Assembly (NCBI GenBank): GCA_016223135.1
Contig: JACRPQ010000004.1
Coordinates: forward strand, 1 to 64,000
Source: Chloroflexota bacterium
GTDB lineage: Bacteria; Chloroflexota; Anaerolineae; Anaerolineales; Villigracilaceae
Length of the DNA: 64,000 nt
Direction of reading: 5' to 3'
Under the pieces are notes generated by a model that did no database searches, was not told the origin of the DNA, and saw nothing but the letters and a program-made list of their open reading frames with translations. Each line of letters starts with the position of its first letter. The stretch's first letter is position 1. Made by a program: the position numbers and the translations under genes. Below, piece by piece: positions 17,313 through 28,436 of this stretch.

Positions 17313-19391
17313 GTGAATCCACCTTACATCATGCCATCCCTGAAACGATGGAAACCCTCAATATGGGTCTTTCTTGTTGTGCTTGTCTGGTTGGCTGGTT
17401 GGTATCTCCCCTGGCAGCCCATCCTGTCCCCCTACATCTGGCTGCGGTTGGGAATTGGATTAAGCCTATTCATCATACCGGGGATATGCGTGTATGGGCT
17501 GCTCGCCGGTCAATCCACATTCACCTTCAGCCACATCACATTTGGATTTGTCATCTCCCACCTGATATTTGCCCTGCTTGGCACAGCGGGGCGTTTGTTG
17601 CATCTTTCCTTTGAAACCATCCAATTCCTCATGGCGCTGGCAGGGATTATACTCATGCTCCTCTATCTGCCGCCCGCCATACAAAGTGGTATCAACTTTC
17701 GACTAAAAATTCTTCAAAAAAGCGACTTACTGACAGCAACACTCATAACACTCGTCTCACTTGCCGCCTGTCTGATTATCATCCAGCGCGTCCTCACTGA
17801 CGATGACCTGACCTACCTTGCCTACCTCACAAACTGGCAAAACTCCCCCCATTTGGATTTCAACGATATCATCTTTGGTGTGCCGGAACCCGTTCACCCC
17901 CGTTTCTGGCTTATGAGCGCTCCCTTTGCACAAGCGCTCCTGGTAAGGCTTAGCAACGTGCCGGGTGTTCTCCTTCTGAATGGATATTACGAGCCTTTCC
18001 TCCTCTTTATCTCCGTTCTGGGCTGGTACGAACTGGCACGTGTACTGAAATTCCCTCCTCGGGCGGCGGGCGCATCGGTTATCCTGCAGCTGGGTTTTCT
18101 CTTGCTGCTTTCCGAATACTTGCACCCCGGCTCACCCTTTTTTGCACAACTGAGTACCGACAAAACCATAGCCGCATTCATCATCGCACCGGTCTTTTTT
18201 CAGAGCCTCGTCAACTCACTGGAGCAACCAACAAAAGGCAATCTCGTCCTTTCCCTGCTTACAGGCGCCAGTCTCACGCTCATGCATCCGGTTATCCTCG
18301 CATATTCCGCTTTCATTGGCGGCGCATTTGTCCTTTTCAATTGGAAAAAGACTCAACTGTTACCAAAGGTCATCCTCATAGCGATACTATTCGCAATCCT
18401 TCTGCCTCAGGCTGCACTCCGCTTTGTCAATACACCTTCACAAGAGGAGATTCCCTACGCATTGCAAGATCTTCCCACTCAAAGCGGGCTTGAGAATATG
18501 ATCCAAAGGTGGGGAAAGACGCAATTCTACGGCTTCAACCCAACCATACTGGATATGAAATTACCCTTTGCAGAGAAAATACCGATTCCCAAACCAATCG
18601 CTGCGCGGGGCTGGCTGATATTTCCGTTCCTTGCGGCAGCGTTTGCCTTGAAAGAAGCCAAAACAAAAATAGCCGCTCGCTTCATACTGGCGTGCTTTTT
18701 GCTGGCTGTGCTGGCTTGGTTTCCCCTCAGCGGATGGGTCATAGGTTATTTTCTATCCGCCTGGATGCTCGAACGGGCGCTTTGGTTGTTTCCATTTGGA
18801 TTGAGCGCCATGTATGCGCTTTTGAGTATCCGTGCATCCCTCAAAGCCTCTCTGCATCCCAATCGAACGGCAAACGCTTCACCCCTCGCTTCAACCTGGT
18901 CTTTGTTGACCATTGCCTTTCTCACGCTGGGACTTTTCCTCCTCCACATGCGTGAAAACAACCTGCCAGACCTGCAAAAGTTCTCAGCCAAGACACAGCG
19001 CTATCGCGGACTGGCGGAAGCAGGTCAGGAATTGAACCGGTTGATAGATGGTCAGGCGTATGTGGCTGGTTCCGAACAGTTGAACGACCTTATTCCAGCC
19101 GTGTCGTCTAAATCCAAATTGATTATCTTTCGAATCTCCCAACCTTCGAGCATGTCCTATTTTTCCGAAAGCCAAAGGCTGGAAAGAATTGCCGATATGC
19201 AAAGGTTATTTTCGAAAAAGTCCTCCCCGCAGGAGAAAATGAACCTGATCGAAAAATACGATATTCACTTCCTGCTCCTGCAAAATGCTGACTTGAGCCT
19301 CTTCGAAGATTTGGGCGCCACCTATCCAGGCAGGATAAAAAAAATTGAACGCGGGGGACTGATCATCCTTCAAATCAGCGGCGGCTCTTGA
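17313..19391 (+). CDS. Large polytopic membrane protein, GT-C-like
   Basis: 692 residues with about 12 membrane segments in the first 560 residues and a soluble C-terminal tail. An acidic motif TDDDLTYLAYLTNW after the fourth or fifth segment is in the place of the DD/DE catalytic motif of GT-C enzymes (PMT/ArnT/STT3-like). That suggests sugar transfer from a polyprenyl-phosphate donor outside the membrane, but the family was not identified. Start GTG 17313, or ATG 17331 (MPSLKRW). It converges on the next gene with only three bases between. Confidence 0.6.
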   Translation: MNPPYIMPSLKRWKPSIWVFLVVLVWLAGWYLPWQPILSPYIWLRLGIGLSLFIIPGICVYGLLAGQSTFTFSHITFGFVISHLIFALLGTAGRLLHLSFETIQFLMALAGIILMLLYLPPAIQSGINFRLKILQKSDLLTATLITLVSLAACLIIIQRVLTDDDLTYLAYLTNWQNSPHLDFNDIIFGVPEPVHPRFWLMSAPFAQALLVRLSNVPGVLLLNGYYEPFLLFISVLGWYELARVLKFPPRAAGASVILQLGFLLLLSEYLHPGSPFFAQLSTDKTIAAFIIAPVFFQSLVNSLEQPTKGNLVLSLLTGASLTLMHPVILAYSAFIGGAFVLFNWKKTQLLPKVILIAILFAILLPQAALRFVNTPSQEEIPYALQDLPTQSGLENMIQRWGKTQFYGFNPTILDMKLPFAEKIPIPKPIAARGWLIFPFLAAAFALKEAKTKIAARFILACFLLAVLAWFPLSGWVIGYFLSAWMLERALWLFPFGLSAMYALLSIRASLKASLHPNRTANASPLASTWSLLTIAFLTLGLFLLHMRENNLPDLQKFSAKTQRYRGLAEAGQELNRLIDGQAYVAGSEQLNDLIPAVSSKSKLIIFRISQPSSMSYFSESQRLERIADMQRLFSKKSSPQEKMNLIEKYDIHFLLLQNADLSLFEDLGATYPGRIKKIERGGLIILQISGGS

Positions 19392-19394
19392 GGC

Positions 19395-21017
19395 TCATTC
19401 CCTCAGCAAGAAATCCCCCTTCTTCAAAAGTCCGTCCAAAATCGTTTGTATGGCGTCTGCCTGAAGCAGGGCGTCCAAGTCAAAAGACTTCAAGCGCGCC
19501 TGCGTCGTCCGCACGGAGGGTTCGAGGAAATCGTCGAACGGCAGCGAGGTGCGAAACAATTGATAATACAAAAACCGCCGCGCGTTACGCCGAAAATCAG
19601 CCGGCACCTCGATGCGTTCCGCGTTCAAAAACGTTTCCAATTGCGTTTTGTAGGCATCCACGCTTTGCGGAAAGAACACCGTCGGATACTGCGTAAAGCG
19701 CGCCTTCCCCGCACACAACACCGCCGCCCCCATAATGGACGCCTCCAACCCAATCGTGGAATTGTAGATCATTACAAACTTGGACTTTTGAATCAACTCA
19801 TACGAACTGAGCGTCTCCTTCGGACTCACGAAGACGACATTCGGTTCTTTTCGGACCTCGTGCCGGTCCACCCATTCCTCAACCGTCTCGCGGCTGGATT
19901 TGCGCACGCGCAGTTCGTCGGGGTGCGCGCGGATGACGAACAGCGTCCCGCGGTGCGAGCGGATGACCTCCAACGTCAGGTCCAGCCATTGGAACATATC
20001 TTCAAAGACGGTGTTGGCGTGCGGCTGGCTGGTATCGAAGATAACGTTCGTAAATACCGGCACAATTTGTTTGAACTCCGCCGCCTTTTGCAGGAATGCC
20101 TCGTCCAGCCCTTTCATCTCGGACCAGAATTTGATGCCCGCCATTGTGAAATCGCCTTGAAAGCGTTTGGCGAGATAGGCGTCGAGTTTTGCGTTTTGCG
20201 CGTCGTTCAGTTCAAAATCATCAGGGATGTGAATGGGATAGGCGGTCGCTTCGCCGTCAGTGAAGAAGGCGGAGGCGGGCTGCAGCCCCACTTCATGCGT
20301 AATGACACGGATGCCGCGTTTCTGCGCCACCCAGCGCGCGGTCGCTTCGGGGTAGAACTGCCCGTTGAATACCACCACCGCCCTCGGCTGAGTCTGATCG
20401 AGCAGTTCTGAAAATTTCCGCGCCACATTCCACGCGGACAAAATGTACTCGCGCAGAAGATAGCGCGTAGGTTCGTCGTCTTTCAAATGGTGGATTCTCA
20501 ATATCCAGCGCAGACCGGGCAGGCACAGAGGTCCGAGCGGAATATCTTGAAAGTGAAAAGCGGAAAGCTCCGGCACCGAAAGTTGCGCGATGCGGAATTC
20601 GAGTTCTCCATCGCGTTCAAAATCAAACCAGTGTACCCGTGTACCTGTGTACCTGTCTACTTGTACACCTGTATACAGTACGCGCGATTGCACCACACAC
20701 GACCGGCACGGCATTGGCTGGTGCGGCTCGTCCCGATTCGTTCCCAGCACACATTTGCTCATGCCGGAGCGGCAGGCAAAATACACCACCGGGATTCCCT
20801 TCAGCCGCAGCGCCCATGAAGCCAGCAGGTGAAAGCCGCTGTTCCATGAAAGGTCGTCAATGCCCGAAGAAGCCTTGAAAAAGATTACCGGCGCGCCGGC
20901 AGGAGACGGTTCGCGCCGCGCAACCTCCCGCGCCTGGCGGGCAATCTTGAGGTTATTGAGCCTGCGGACGACTCCGCGCTTGATGCGTTGGGTGAAAAAT
21001 TCGTTGAGGGCTTTCAT
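19395..21017 (-). CDS. KpsC/KpsS-like capsule polysaccharide biosynthesis protein containing an in-frame octamer array
   Basis: 540 residues. The C-terminal half has GTLFVIRAHPDELR, NVVFVSPKETLSSYEL and MIYNSTIGLEASIMGAAVLC, which match the Kdo-transferase-like (capsule synthesis) GT-B domain; the N-terminal half has a Rossmann-like start (PVIFFKASSG) and HEVGLQPASAFFTDGEAT. Residues ~113-129 (YTGVQVDRYTGTR region) are encoded by six copies of the 8-bp repeat also found between genes at 38-51 kb. ATG at 21017 overlaps the previous stop by one base (TAATG). A retaining beta-Kdo-type transferase would fit the nonulosonic-acid genes next door. Confidence 0.7.
   Translation of the reverse strand: MKALNEFFTQRIKRGVVRRLNNLKIARQAREVARREPSPAGAPVIFFKASSGIDDLSWNSGFHLLASWALRLKGIPVVYFACRSGMSKCVLGTNRDEPHQPMPCRSCVVQSRVLYTGVQVDRYTGTRVHWFDFERDGELEFRIAQLSVPELSAFHFQDIPLGPLCLPGLRWILRIHHLKDDEPTRYLLREYILSAWNVARKFSELLDQTQPRAVVVFNGQFYPEATARWVAQKRGIRVITHEVGLQPASAFFTDGEATAYPIHIPDDFELNDAQNAKLDAYLAKRFQGDFTMAGIKFWSEMKGLDEAFLQKAAEFKQIVPVFTNVIFDTSQPHANTVFEDMFQWLDLTLEVIRSHRGTLFVIRAHPDELRVRKSSRETVEEWVDRHEVRKEPNVVFVSPKETLSSYELIQKSKFVMIYNSTIGLEASIMGAAVLCAGKARFTQYPTVFFPQSVDAYKTQLETFLNAERIEVPADFRRNARRFLYYQLFRTSLPFDDFLEPSVRTTQARLKSFDLDALLQADAIQTILDGLLKKGDFLLRE
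20631..20678. repeat. Octamer array inside a coding sequence
   Basis: Six 8-bp units on plus: GTGTACCC, GTGTACCT twice, GTCTACTT, GTACACCT, GTATACAG. 48 bp keeps the reading frame of the minus-strand gene. Same word family as the intergenic arrays at 38199, 39060, 40279, 47618 and 51442. Confidence 0.85.
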
Positions 21018-21871
21018 TACCAATCGTTATTCTTTTCGTACCCCAGCCTCACCAGCAAGTCGCCTGCCACTTCCTTGAACAGAGACTTGTGCTCGTCTGT
21101 GAAATACTGCTTCCAGCCGCCGGTCTTGCCCGAGCGGAAGGTGTGACTCTTCTTCGGTTGAATGGCTTCCCGCAATACTGCGAGCGCCCTTTCGCGCGGG
21201 GTGGGGATTCTGTACCCGGTCTTTTCCACCTCATCGAGCATGTCATTGAGCGTGGCATCGCGGTTGTTGATGAGGTCTTCGAAGCGGATGCAAAGCACGC
21301 CGGGCGTTTCCAGCCATTGAAAGACACCCTCGTACCTTTGCTTCACGCTGACCATCTTCAAACCGTCGCGTTCGATGCCGGTGATTGCCACTTTGAGCCG
21401 CTCGCCAAAATCGGGCAGGGACTGGTAGTAGGCGTGCATGCCGTGTTCCTCGTGCATGTCGGCGGCAAAGAAGACGTGTGAGACGAGCATGTCGCGGGGG
21501 TCGCGGTAAATGAAATAGTTGACGCGCCCGGCGGAGGTCAGGAAAGAAGCGTTCTGAGGGGTGGCGTCCACGTATCCCCAGCCGATGACGCCCGCGGGGA
21601 TGGATTTCAAGTCTGCCAAAATCTCTTCCGGCGTGCGCCGCCTGCCTTCTTTGGTGATGGTGCGCACCGGGTCGGCAGCCACATAGCGGTAGGGCATGAT
21701 GCGGGTAAAGCCGTTGAGGATTTGCAGCAGCAAATGAGAACCGCTCTTCGGCTTGGCGTTGCCAAAGACCGGCGGCGCTTCGTGAAAGGACAGCCGCCGC
21801 CAGCGCAGAATTGCCTGGGCGGTCTTCCCATAGGGGCGGGCAAAGCGGCGAAGGGCTTGCATCAACGCCAT
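21017..21871 (-). CDS. Sulfotransferase
   Basis: 284 residues. NAKPKSGSHLLLQIL is the 5'-phosphosulfate loop and YFIYRDPRDMLVSHV the 3'-phosphate site of PAPS-dependent sulfotransferases; the C-terminal FRSGKTGGWKQYF matches the RKGxxGDWK-like third motif. It would sulfate a sugar hydroxyl or amine with PAPS from the enzyme at 26573-28297, encoded in the same run of genes. No signal peptide, so cytoplasmic. It is 12 bases after NeuB and overlaps the following gene by one base. Confidence 0.85.
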   Translation of the reverse strand: MALMQALRRFARPYGKTAQAILRWRRLSFHEAPPVFGNAKPKSGSHLLLQILNGFTRIMPYRYVAADPVRTITKEGRRRTPEEILADLKSIPAGVIGWGYVDATPQNASFLTSAGRVNYFIYRDPRDMLVSHVFFAADMHEEHGMHAYYQSLPDFGERLKVAITGIERDGLKMVSVKQRYEGVFQWLETPGVLCIRFEDLINNRDATLNDMLDEVEKTGYRIPTPRERALAVLREAIQPKKSHTFRSGKTGGWKQYFTDEHKSLFKEVAGDLLVRLGYEKNNDW

Positions 21872-21883
21872 TCGGTTACCTGC

Positions 21884-22768
21884 TTAATCTTCTCCGTTGA
21901 CGCGGCGCAGTTTCTTCAGCGAGGACATTTCGCTGGCATACACTTTCTTGACGCCGTCGCCGAGCGAGGCTTCGGTCACGCGGATGTATTTGACAAGGCG
22001 TTCAAACCCGCCGGGCTCCACCGAGGCGGCTTGATCCGAACCCCACATGGCGCGGTCAAGCGTAAGGTGCCGTTCCACCATGCAGGCGCCAAAGGCGACG
22101 GCAACCGCCGAGGGTACCAGCCCCACTTCATGCCCCGAATAGCCGACGGGTACATTCGGAAACTCACGGCGCAGGGTTTCGATCATGCGCAGATTTAACT
22201 CTTCCGGTTCGCACGGGTACGTGCTGGTGCAGTGCATGAGCACCAGATTCTCCGTACCGACCATCTCCACGCCGCGCTTGATTTGTTCCATGGTGGACAT
22301 GCCCGTCGAGAGGATGAGCGGTTTGCCGGTCTTGCGGGCGTATTTCAGCAGATTGTGGTCGGTGAGCGAGGCGGAGGGAATCTTGTAGGCGGGTGTGTCG
22401 AACTTTTCCATGAAGTCCACCGAAGGTTCGTCCCACACCGAGACCATCCAGGCGATGCCCTTCTCGCGGCAATAGCGGTCAATTTCGCGATATTGGTCTT
22501 CGTTGAACTCCACCTTGTAGCGGTACTCGAGGTAGGTGATGTAGCCCCAGGGCGTTTCGCGCATCTGCTTTTGCTGTTCGGGCGGCGTGCAGACTTCCGG
22601 CGTGCGCTTCTGGAATTTGACCGCATCGGCGCCGGCGTGTACTGCCGCGTCAATCATGCGCTTGGCGATTTCCAAGTCGCCGTTGTGGTTGATGCCGATC
22701 TCCGCAATCACATAGGCGGGATGACCGTCGCCCACCATTCTGTTTCCGATTTTGATTTCGCGTGCCAT
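21884..22768 (-). CDS. neuB: NeuB-family nonulosonic acid synthase without SAF domain
   Basis: 294 residues. The TIM barrel of sialic/legionaminic/pseudaminic acid synthases is complete: YVIAEIGINHNGD, ADAVKFQKR, YKIPSASL, LILSTGMS, LMHCTSTYP, VGYSGHE and ACMVERHLTLDR. These enzymes condense PEP with an N-acyl hexosamine. The usual C-terminal antifreeze-like (SAF) domain is missing: the protein ends about 30 residues after the barrel, near 295 instead of ~345. ATG 22768 has AAAGGAG upstream; the frame extends to 22813 without need. Which nonulosonic acid is made cannot be told; no epimerase for the precursor is in the window. Confidence 0.85.
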   Translation of the reverse strand: MAREIKIGNRMVGDGHPAYVIAEIGINHNGDLEIAKRMIDAAVHAGADAVKFQKRTPEVCTPPEQQKQMRETPWGYITYLEYRYKVEFNEDQYREIDRYCREKGIAWMVSVWDEPSVDFMEKFDTPAYKIPSASLTDHNLLKYARKTGKPLILSTGMSTMEQIKRGVEMVGTENLVLMHCTSTYPCEPEELNLRMIETLRREFPNVPVGYSGHEVGLVPSAVAVAFGACMVERHLTLDRAMWGSDQAASVEPGGFERLVKYIRVTEASLGDGVKKVYASEMSSLKKLRRVNGED

Positions 22769-22830
22769 GAATACTCCTTTTATTGGATATTCTGCGTTCT
22801 CTTGTATTTTCACGACGTGAGAACGTCGCC

Positions 22831-24060
22831 TTACGCAGAAAGATGTTTCAAAACAACTTCACACAACTCCCGCACCGCGCCGTGACCGCCGGGGCGGCTC
22901 AGGACATAATCTGCCGCCTGAATCACTTCGGCATAGGCATCTGCCACCGCCACCGCCCAGCCGGCGACCTCGAAACACGACAGGTCGTTAAGATCGTTGC
23001 CAACATAGACGACGTTCTCCGCTTTGACCTTTTTCTGCTCGAGGACTTCGCGCATCACGCGCCCCTTATCCTGCAGCCCAATCCCCTGAATGACCTCCAC
23101 CCCAAGCTTTTTCGCGCGCGCCGTCACCACCGGGTTCGGCTCCGAGGAGAGAATCAACAGCTCGATGCCCTTCGCGCGCAATTCCCCAAAGCGGATGCTG
23201 TCACTGCGCGACGCCGCCACCGATTCACGCCCGTCCTGGTCGGTCCAAACGCGATTATCGGTAAACACGCCGTCAAAATCGAAGACAATCATTTCAATCT
23301 TTTGAGGCATGGGGCGGCGGCGTTTCCCGTCCGGCGTGACCATATCGAGCCCGCCCTGATAGACGAGCGCCTCGTACTTTGCCCAGTCGGCGGGCGTGTC
23401 AATGTCCACCGTGTAGCGCGGGTCAATGACCAGCGGGTAAACGATGCTGCCGGTCAATGAATGTTTGTGCGTGATGGTCGTCGTGCGAATGGCGTCAATG
23501 TGACCGGTCTGCCAGTAGGCGGGCGGGAGGATTTGCCGCGGCGTGTTGTACGGCTCGGCGATGCCTTCCACTGCCAGCAGGGGTGTCATCGGTTTGTCTG
23601 CGCCGTGAAAGCGCCACATCTTGAAAGGGTTTTGTGCGGCAGGAACCACGCCGCGCACGCTGTCGGCATCTGCATTCTCCAGCAGGATTTTGACCGCACT
23701 GTCCACCATGTCCATCGGGCGGATGGGCGAAGTGGGGCGCAATTGCACGACCACTTCCGGCTTGTATCCTTCGGTTTCTGCCAGCCGCTTCAGGGCATGT
23801 TCGAAGACCGGGAAATCCGGCGTGCGGTCCTGCGCCAGTTCCGCCGGGCGCAAAAACGGAACTTCCGCGCCATATTGACGCGCTACTGCTGCAATCTCCT
23901 CATCGTCGGTCGAGACGATGACGCGCGAGACGCTCTTTGCCTGCAATCCCGCCGCGATGCTCCAGGCAATCAGCGGGAAGCCGGCAAACGGCTTGATGTT
24001 CTTGCGCGGGATTCCTTTTGAGCCGCCGCGCGCGGGGATGAGAGCGAGGATTTCTGTCAT
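22831..24060 (-). CDS. neuA: CMP-nonulosonate synthetase fused to a KdsC-like HAD phosphatase
   Basis: 409 residues. Residues 1-235 are the cytidylyltransferase (IPARGGSKGIPRKNIKPFAG, VSTDDEEIA, LRPTSPIR). Residues ~250-409 are a HAD domain of the KdsC type (IVFDFDGVFTDNRVW as motif I, LSSEPN as motif II, VVYVGNDLNDLSCFEVAGW as motif IV). The phosphatase half could remove the 9-phosphate from a NeuB product, which would imply a phosphorylated precursor. The same fusion order is known in vertebrate CMAS. ATG 24060 (MTEIL) follows a heptamer array and has no clear ribosome site. Confidence 0.85.
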   Translation of the reverse strand: MTEILALIPARGGSKGIPRKNIKPFAGFPLIAWSIAAGLQAKSVSRVIVSTDDEEIAAVARQYGAEVPFLRPAELAQDRTPDFPVFEHALKRLAETEGYKPEVVVQLRPTSPIRPMDMVDSAVKILLENADADSVRGVVPAAQNPFKMWRFHGADKPMTPLLAVEGIAEPYNTPRQILPPAYWQTGHIDAIRTTTITHKHSLTGSIVYPLVIDPRYTVDIDTPADWAKYEALVYQGGLDMVTPDGKRRRPMPQKIEMIVFDFDGVFTDNRVWTDQDGRESVAASRSDSIRFGELRAKGIELLILSSEPNPVVTARAKKLGVEVIQGIGLQDKGRVMREVLEQKKVKAENVVYVGNDLNDLSCFEVAGWAVAVADAYAEVIQAADYVLSRPGGHGAVRELCEVVLKHLSA

Positions 24061-24093
24061 TGGTAATTGGTAAATGGTAAATGGCAATTACCA
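24061..24093. repeat. GGTAAAT/GGTAATT heptamer array with inverted end
   Basis: TGGTAATT, GGTAAAT, GGTAAAT, then GGCAATTACCA, so TGGTAATT pairs with AATTACCA. It fills the whole gap between two minus-strand genes and supplies the TAA stop (24090-24088) of the SDR gene. Confidence 0.8.
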
Positions 24094-24915
24094 ACTCGTC
24101 CAGCCGCCATCCACTACCAGGTTGCTGCCGGTCATGTAGGAGGATGCATCGGAGGCGAGGAACAGCAGGGCGCCGTTCATCTCGTCCTTGTTTGCCATGC
24201 GCCCCAGGATGGTCTTGGCGGAATAGTTGCGGACGAAGTAATCCTCGTGGTTGTTGAAGATGCCGCCGGGCGTGAGGGCGTTGACGCGAATCTCCGTGCC
24301 GGCGTAGTAGGCGGCGAGGTATTTGGTGAAGCCCAGCACGCCCGCCTTGGTGACGGTGTAATAGACCGGCTTGAACGCCACTCGCTGACCGTCTTTGATG
24401 TAGATGCGCTGGTCGGGACCGTTCAGCCCGTAGGTGGAGCAGATGTTGACGATGCTGCCCTTCTTCCCCTGCGCGAGCATCGGTTGGACGCACGCCTGCG
24501 TGACGAGGAACATGCCGGTCAGATTGACGTTCAGGGCAGCGTTCCACTGGTCGAGCGGATAATCTTCAAAGGCGCCGGGGGTAATGCCCTTTTTCACGGC
24601 GTCCGGGTCGAATTTGGGGTCGAGCGCGGCGCTGTTGACGAGGATGTCGAGCCGCCCGAAGGTGGAGGTCACTTTTTCTACCATCGCGCGCACCGAGTCC
24701 GGTTGAGTGATGTCGGTGGGGACGGCAAGGGCGTGGTATCCGTTTTTCGTGAGCGCATCCGCCGTCCCTTGCGAAGCGGAAGCGTTCAAGTCCACCACCG
24801 CCACCGAGGCGCCGGCTTCCGCCAGCGTACGGCAAAATTCTGCGCCGAGCAGTCCCGCCCCTCCCGTCACAACGGCAGCGCGTCCGGTTAAGTCAAATTT
24901 TTTCTGGATGTGCAT
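24088..24915 (-). CDS. Short-chain dehydrogenase/reductase
   Basis: 275 residues. Classical SDR: VVTGGAGLLGAEFC is the NAD(P) glycine motif, LVNSAALD the structural NAG-like motif, and a Tyr-x-x-x-Lys pair in VYYTVTKAG. The catalytic serine lies in IVNICSTYG. Its place between NeuA and a GT-C-like gene recalls the PtmA oxidoreductase of Campylobacter nonulosonate loci, so it may act on a sugar precursor. The stop codon lies in the heptamer array. Confidence 0.8.
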   Translation of the reverse strand: MHIQKKFDLTGRAAVVTGGAGLLGAEFCRTLAEAGASVAVVDLNASASQGTADALTKNGYHALAVPTDITQPDSVRAMVEKVTSTFGRLDILVNSAALDPKFDPDAVKKGITPGAFEDYPLDQWNAALNVNLTGMFLVTQACVQPMLAQGKKGSIVNICSTYGLNGPDQRIYIKDGQRVAFKPVYYTVTKAGVLGFTKYLAAYYAGTEIRVNALTPGGIFNNHEDYFVRNYSAKTILGRMANKDEMNGALLFLASDASSYMTGSNLVVDGGWTSW

Positions 24916-24923
24916 ACACGCCT

Positions 24924-26519
24924 CTATGGTTGGGTATAGATTTCATCGCCCTGCCCTTTGAAGGCAAGGCGCAAACCGTTGCTCAAGCGTTCCACATCGC
25001 TGGCGAGGTTCTCGCCGCTGTCAAACAATGCCAGCACCGCCCTGCCTTGCAGGATGTCGGCTTGCATGGCGGCGACCGCCGCCTCGAAACCGGCGCGCTC
25101 CTGTGCGGTGGCTGAGTCGTAGCGGCTGGGCAGCACGCGCGCGCCGCGCCCGGTGTAGAGATAGACGGCAGCGGGTTCGTTGGTGTAAATGCTCACGCCT
25201 TCGGGCAGACCGCGCAGATATGCCATTGCCTGCGAATCGTACCATTGAAAAGAGGCATACCCCAGCCCGCCCTGCGACCAGTGCGCCAGCGTGACGGATT
25301 GTTTATATGCCGAAAGCCCAAGCAGCAGAATCAATGCGGCAATCGCCAGCGGGCGGTTCTTTTTGCGTATCCAAATTCCGAATGCAACCAACAAGATGAG
25401 CAGGCTGACAAACACGGGCGCCAGAATGCGCAGTTTGAACTTGGTGGCGGCATCGAAGAGCAGCATGGAAGCGATGATGGAGGCGAGGTAGGCGAAGATG
25501 TAGAGCCCGCTGGTGAACGAGACCACCTCGCGCGATTCTTTTCCGCCTCTTTTCAACTCCGATGCCTGTCTCGGTTTCGAGAGATAGTTCCTCACCTGAA
25601 GCACAGTCCACGCCAGCGCCGCGCCGAGAAGGAGGAGGATCAGCCCTTCGAGCAGGTACGGTTGTTTCGCCAGCGCCCGCCGCCATGTCTCCACCGGGAT
25701 GAGGAAACTGGAAAAGGTGTACACGCCCAGCCGCAGGTTCTCGCTGGTGAGGGGGTGCCAGGCAAGGACGCGGTTGGTGAGGCTTTCAGCGACCAGGCGG
25801 TTGCGGAGCGCCCAGCCAAGCGCAAAGGGCAGGAAGCCCCCCAGGAAGATGGCAATGCTGATGAAACGCTTGCGCCAGGTGGAACGCAGAACGACGATGG
25901 CGGCGAGGAAAGTGGCAGCCAACGCCAGCCCGGCGTAGCGTGTGAGGTAAGCCAAACCCGTCAACGCGCCGCACACGGCAAGCCACCACCACTCGCCGGC
26001 GTTGCCGCGCCCGACCGATGAGGGAGGAAGTTCAAAGTACAGGTCGAATGCCCAGAAGGCAAGCAGCGACAGGAAGATGAAAAGCGGCTCGCTCATGGCG
26101 GCAGTATGGACCTGGAGCAAGTCGCCGCTGCTGATGAAGAGCGCGGCGGCAGCCAGCCCGGCAATCAAGGAGGGAGTCATGCGCCAGACGAGGATGCCCA
26201 GCAAGGCAGCGTTGAAGCCAAACAACAGCGCGTTGAGAAAGCGCGCTCCGCGCAGAGGGTCCAACCCAAACAAGCCGATGAACGCCAGCGCGGAGGAAAA
26301 GCCCGGCGGGAAGTGCGTCACCGGGCGGCTGCTCTCCAGCCAGATGGCGCGGTAACCCTCGCCTGCCAGCAGACTGCGCGCGCCGGCAATATAGGCAATT
26401 GAGTCATCGGAAAGAAACAAGCCCTCGGGGGTGGCGCGGAGGACGAGAAAAGTTCCGGCAGCGGCAAGCAGGATCAGGGTCAGGAAAGAGGCGAGGCGGA
26501 GAGGGATGCGGATGGTCAT
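24924..26519 (-). CDS. GT39/ArnT-like membrane glycosyltransferase candidate
   Basis: 531 residues, about ten membrane segments. Right after the first segment is FLSDDSIAYIAGARSL, the acidic motif expected in the first outer loop of GT-C enzymes, and the C-terminal ~110 residues are soluble (SIYTNEPAAVYLYTGR). It probably moves a sugar from a polyprenyl carrier onto a glycan or protein outside the membrane. It lies 8 bases upstream of the SDR start on this strand, consistent with one operon. Confidence 0.7.
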   Translation of the reverse strand: MTIRIPLRLASFLTLILLAAAGTFLVLRATPEGLFLSDDSIAYIAGARSLLAGEGYRAIWLESSRPVTHFPPGFSSALAFIGLFGLDPLRGARFLNALLFGFNAALLGILVWRMTPSLIAGLAAAALFISSGDLLQVHTAAMSEPLFIFLSLLAFWAFDLYFELPPSSVGRGNAGEWWWLAVCGALTGLAYLTRYAGLALAATFLAAIVVLRSTWRKRFISIAIFLGGFLPFALGWALRNRLVAESLTNRVLAWHPLTSENLRLGVYTFSSFLIPVETWRRALAKQPYLLEGLILLLLGAALAWTVLQVRNYLSKPRQASELKRGGKESREVVSFTSGLYIFAYLASIIASMLLFDAATKFKLRILAPVFVSLLILLVAFGIWIRKKNRPLAIAALILLLGLSAYKQSVTLAHWSQGGLGYASFQWYDSQAMAYLRGLPEGVSIYTNEPAAVYLYTGRGARVLPSRYDSATAQERAGFEAAVAAMQADILQGRAVLALFDSGENLASDVERLSNGLRLAFKGQGDEIYTQP

Positions 26520-26572
26520 GGAAACAATAGGGAGGGCGGGGTCTCCCCCGCCCAGCCGTGAGAATATTCCAT

Positions 26573-28369
<1,797 letters not shown>

Positions 28370-28436
28370 CTATTATAACTCAAAATTCAGTGAGTGAATT
28401 TTGGAATTGGCTACAGTTTCGACACCGCAAGAGGCG

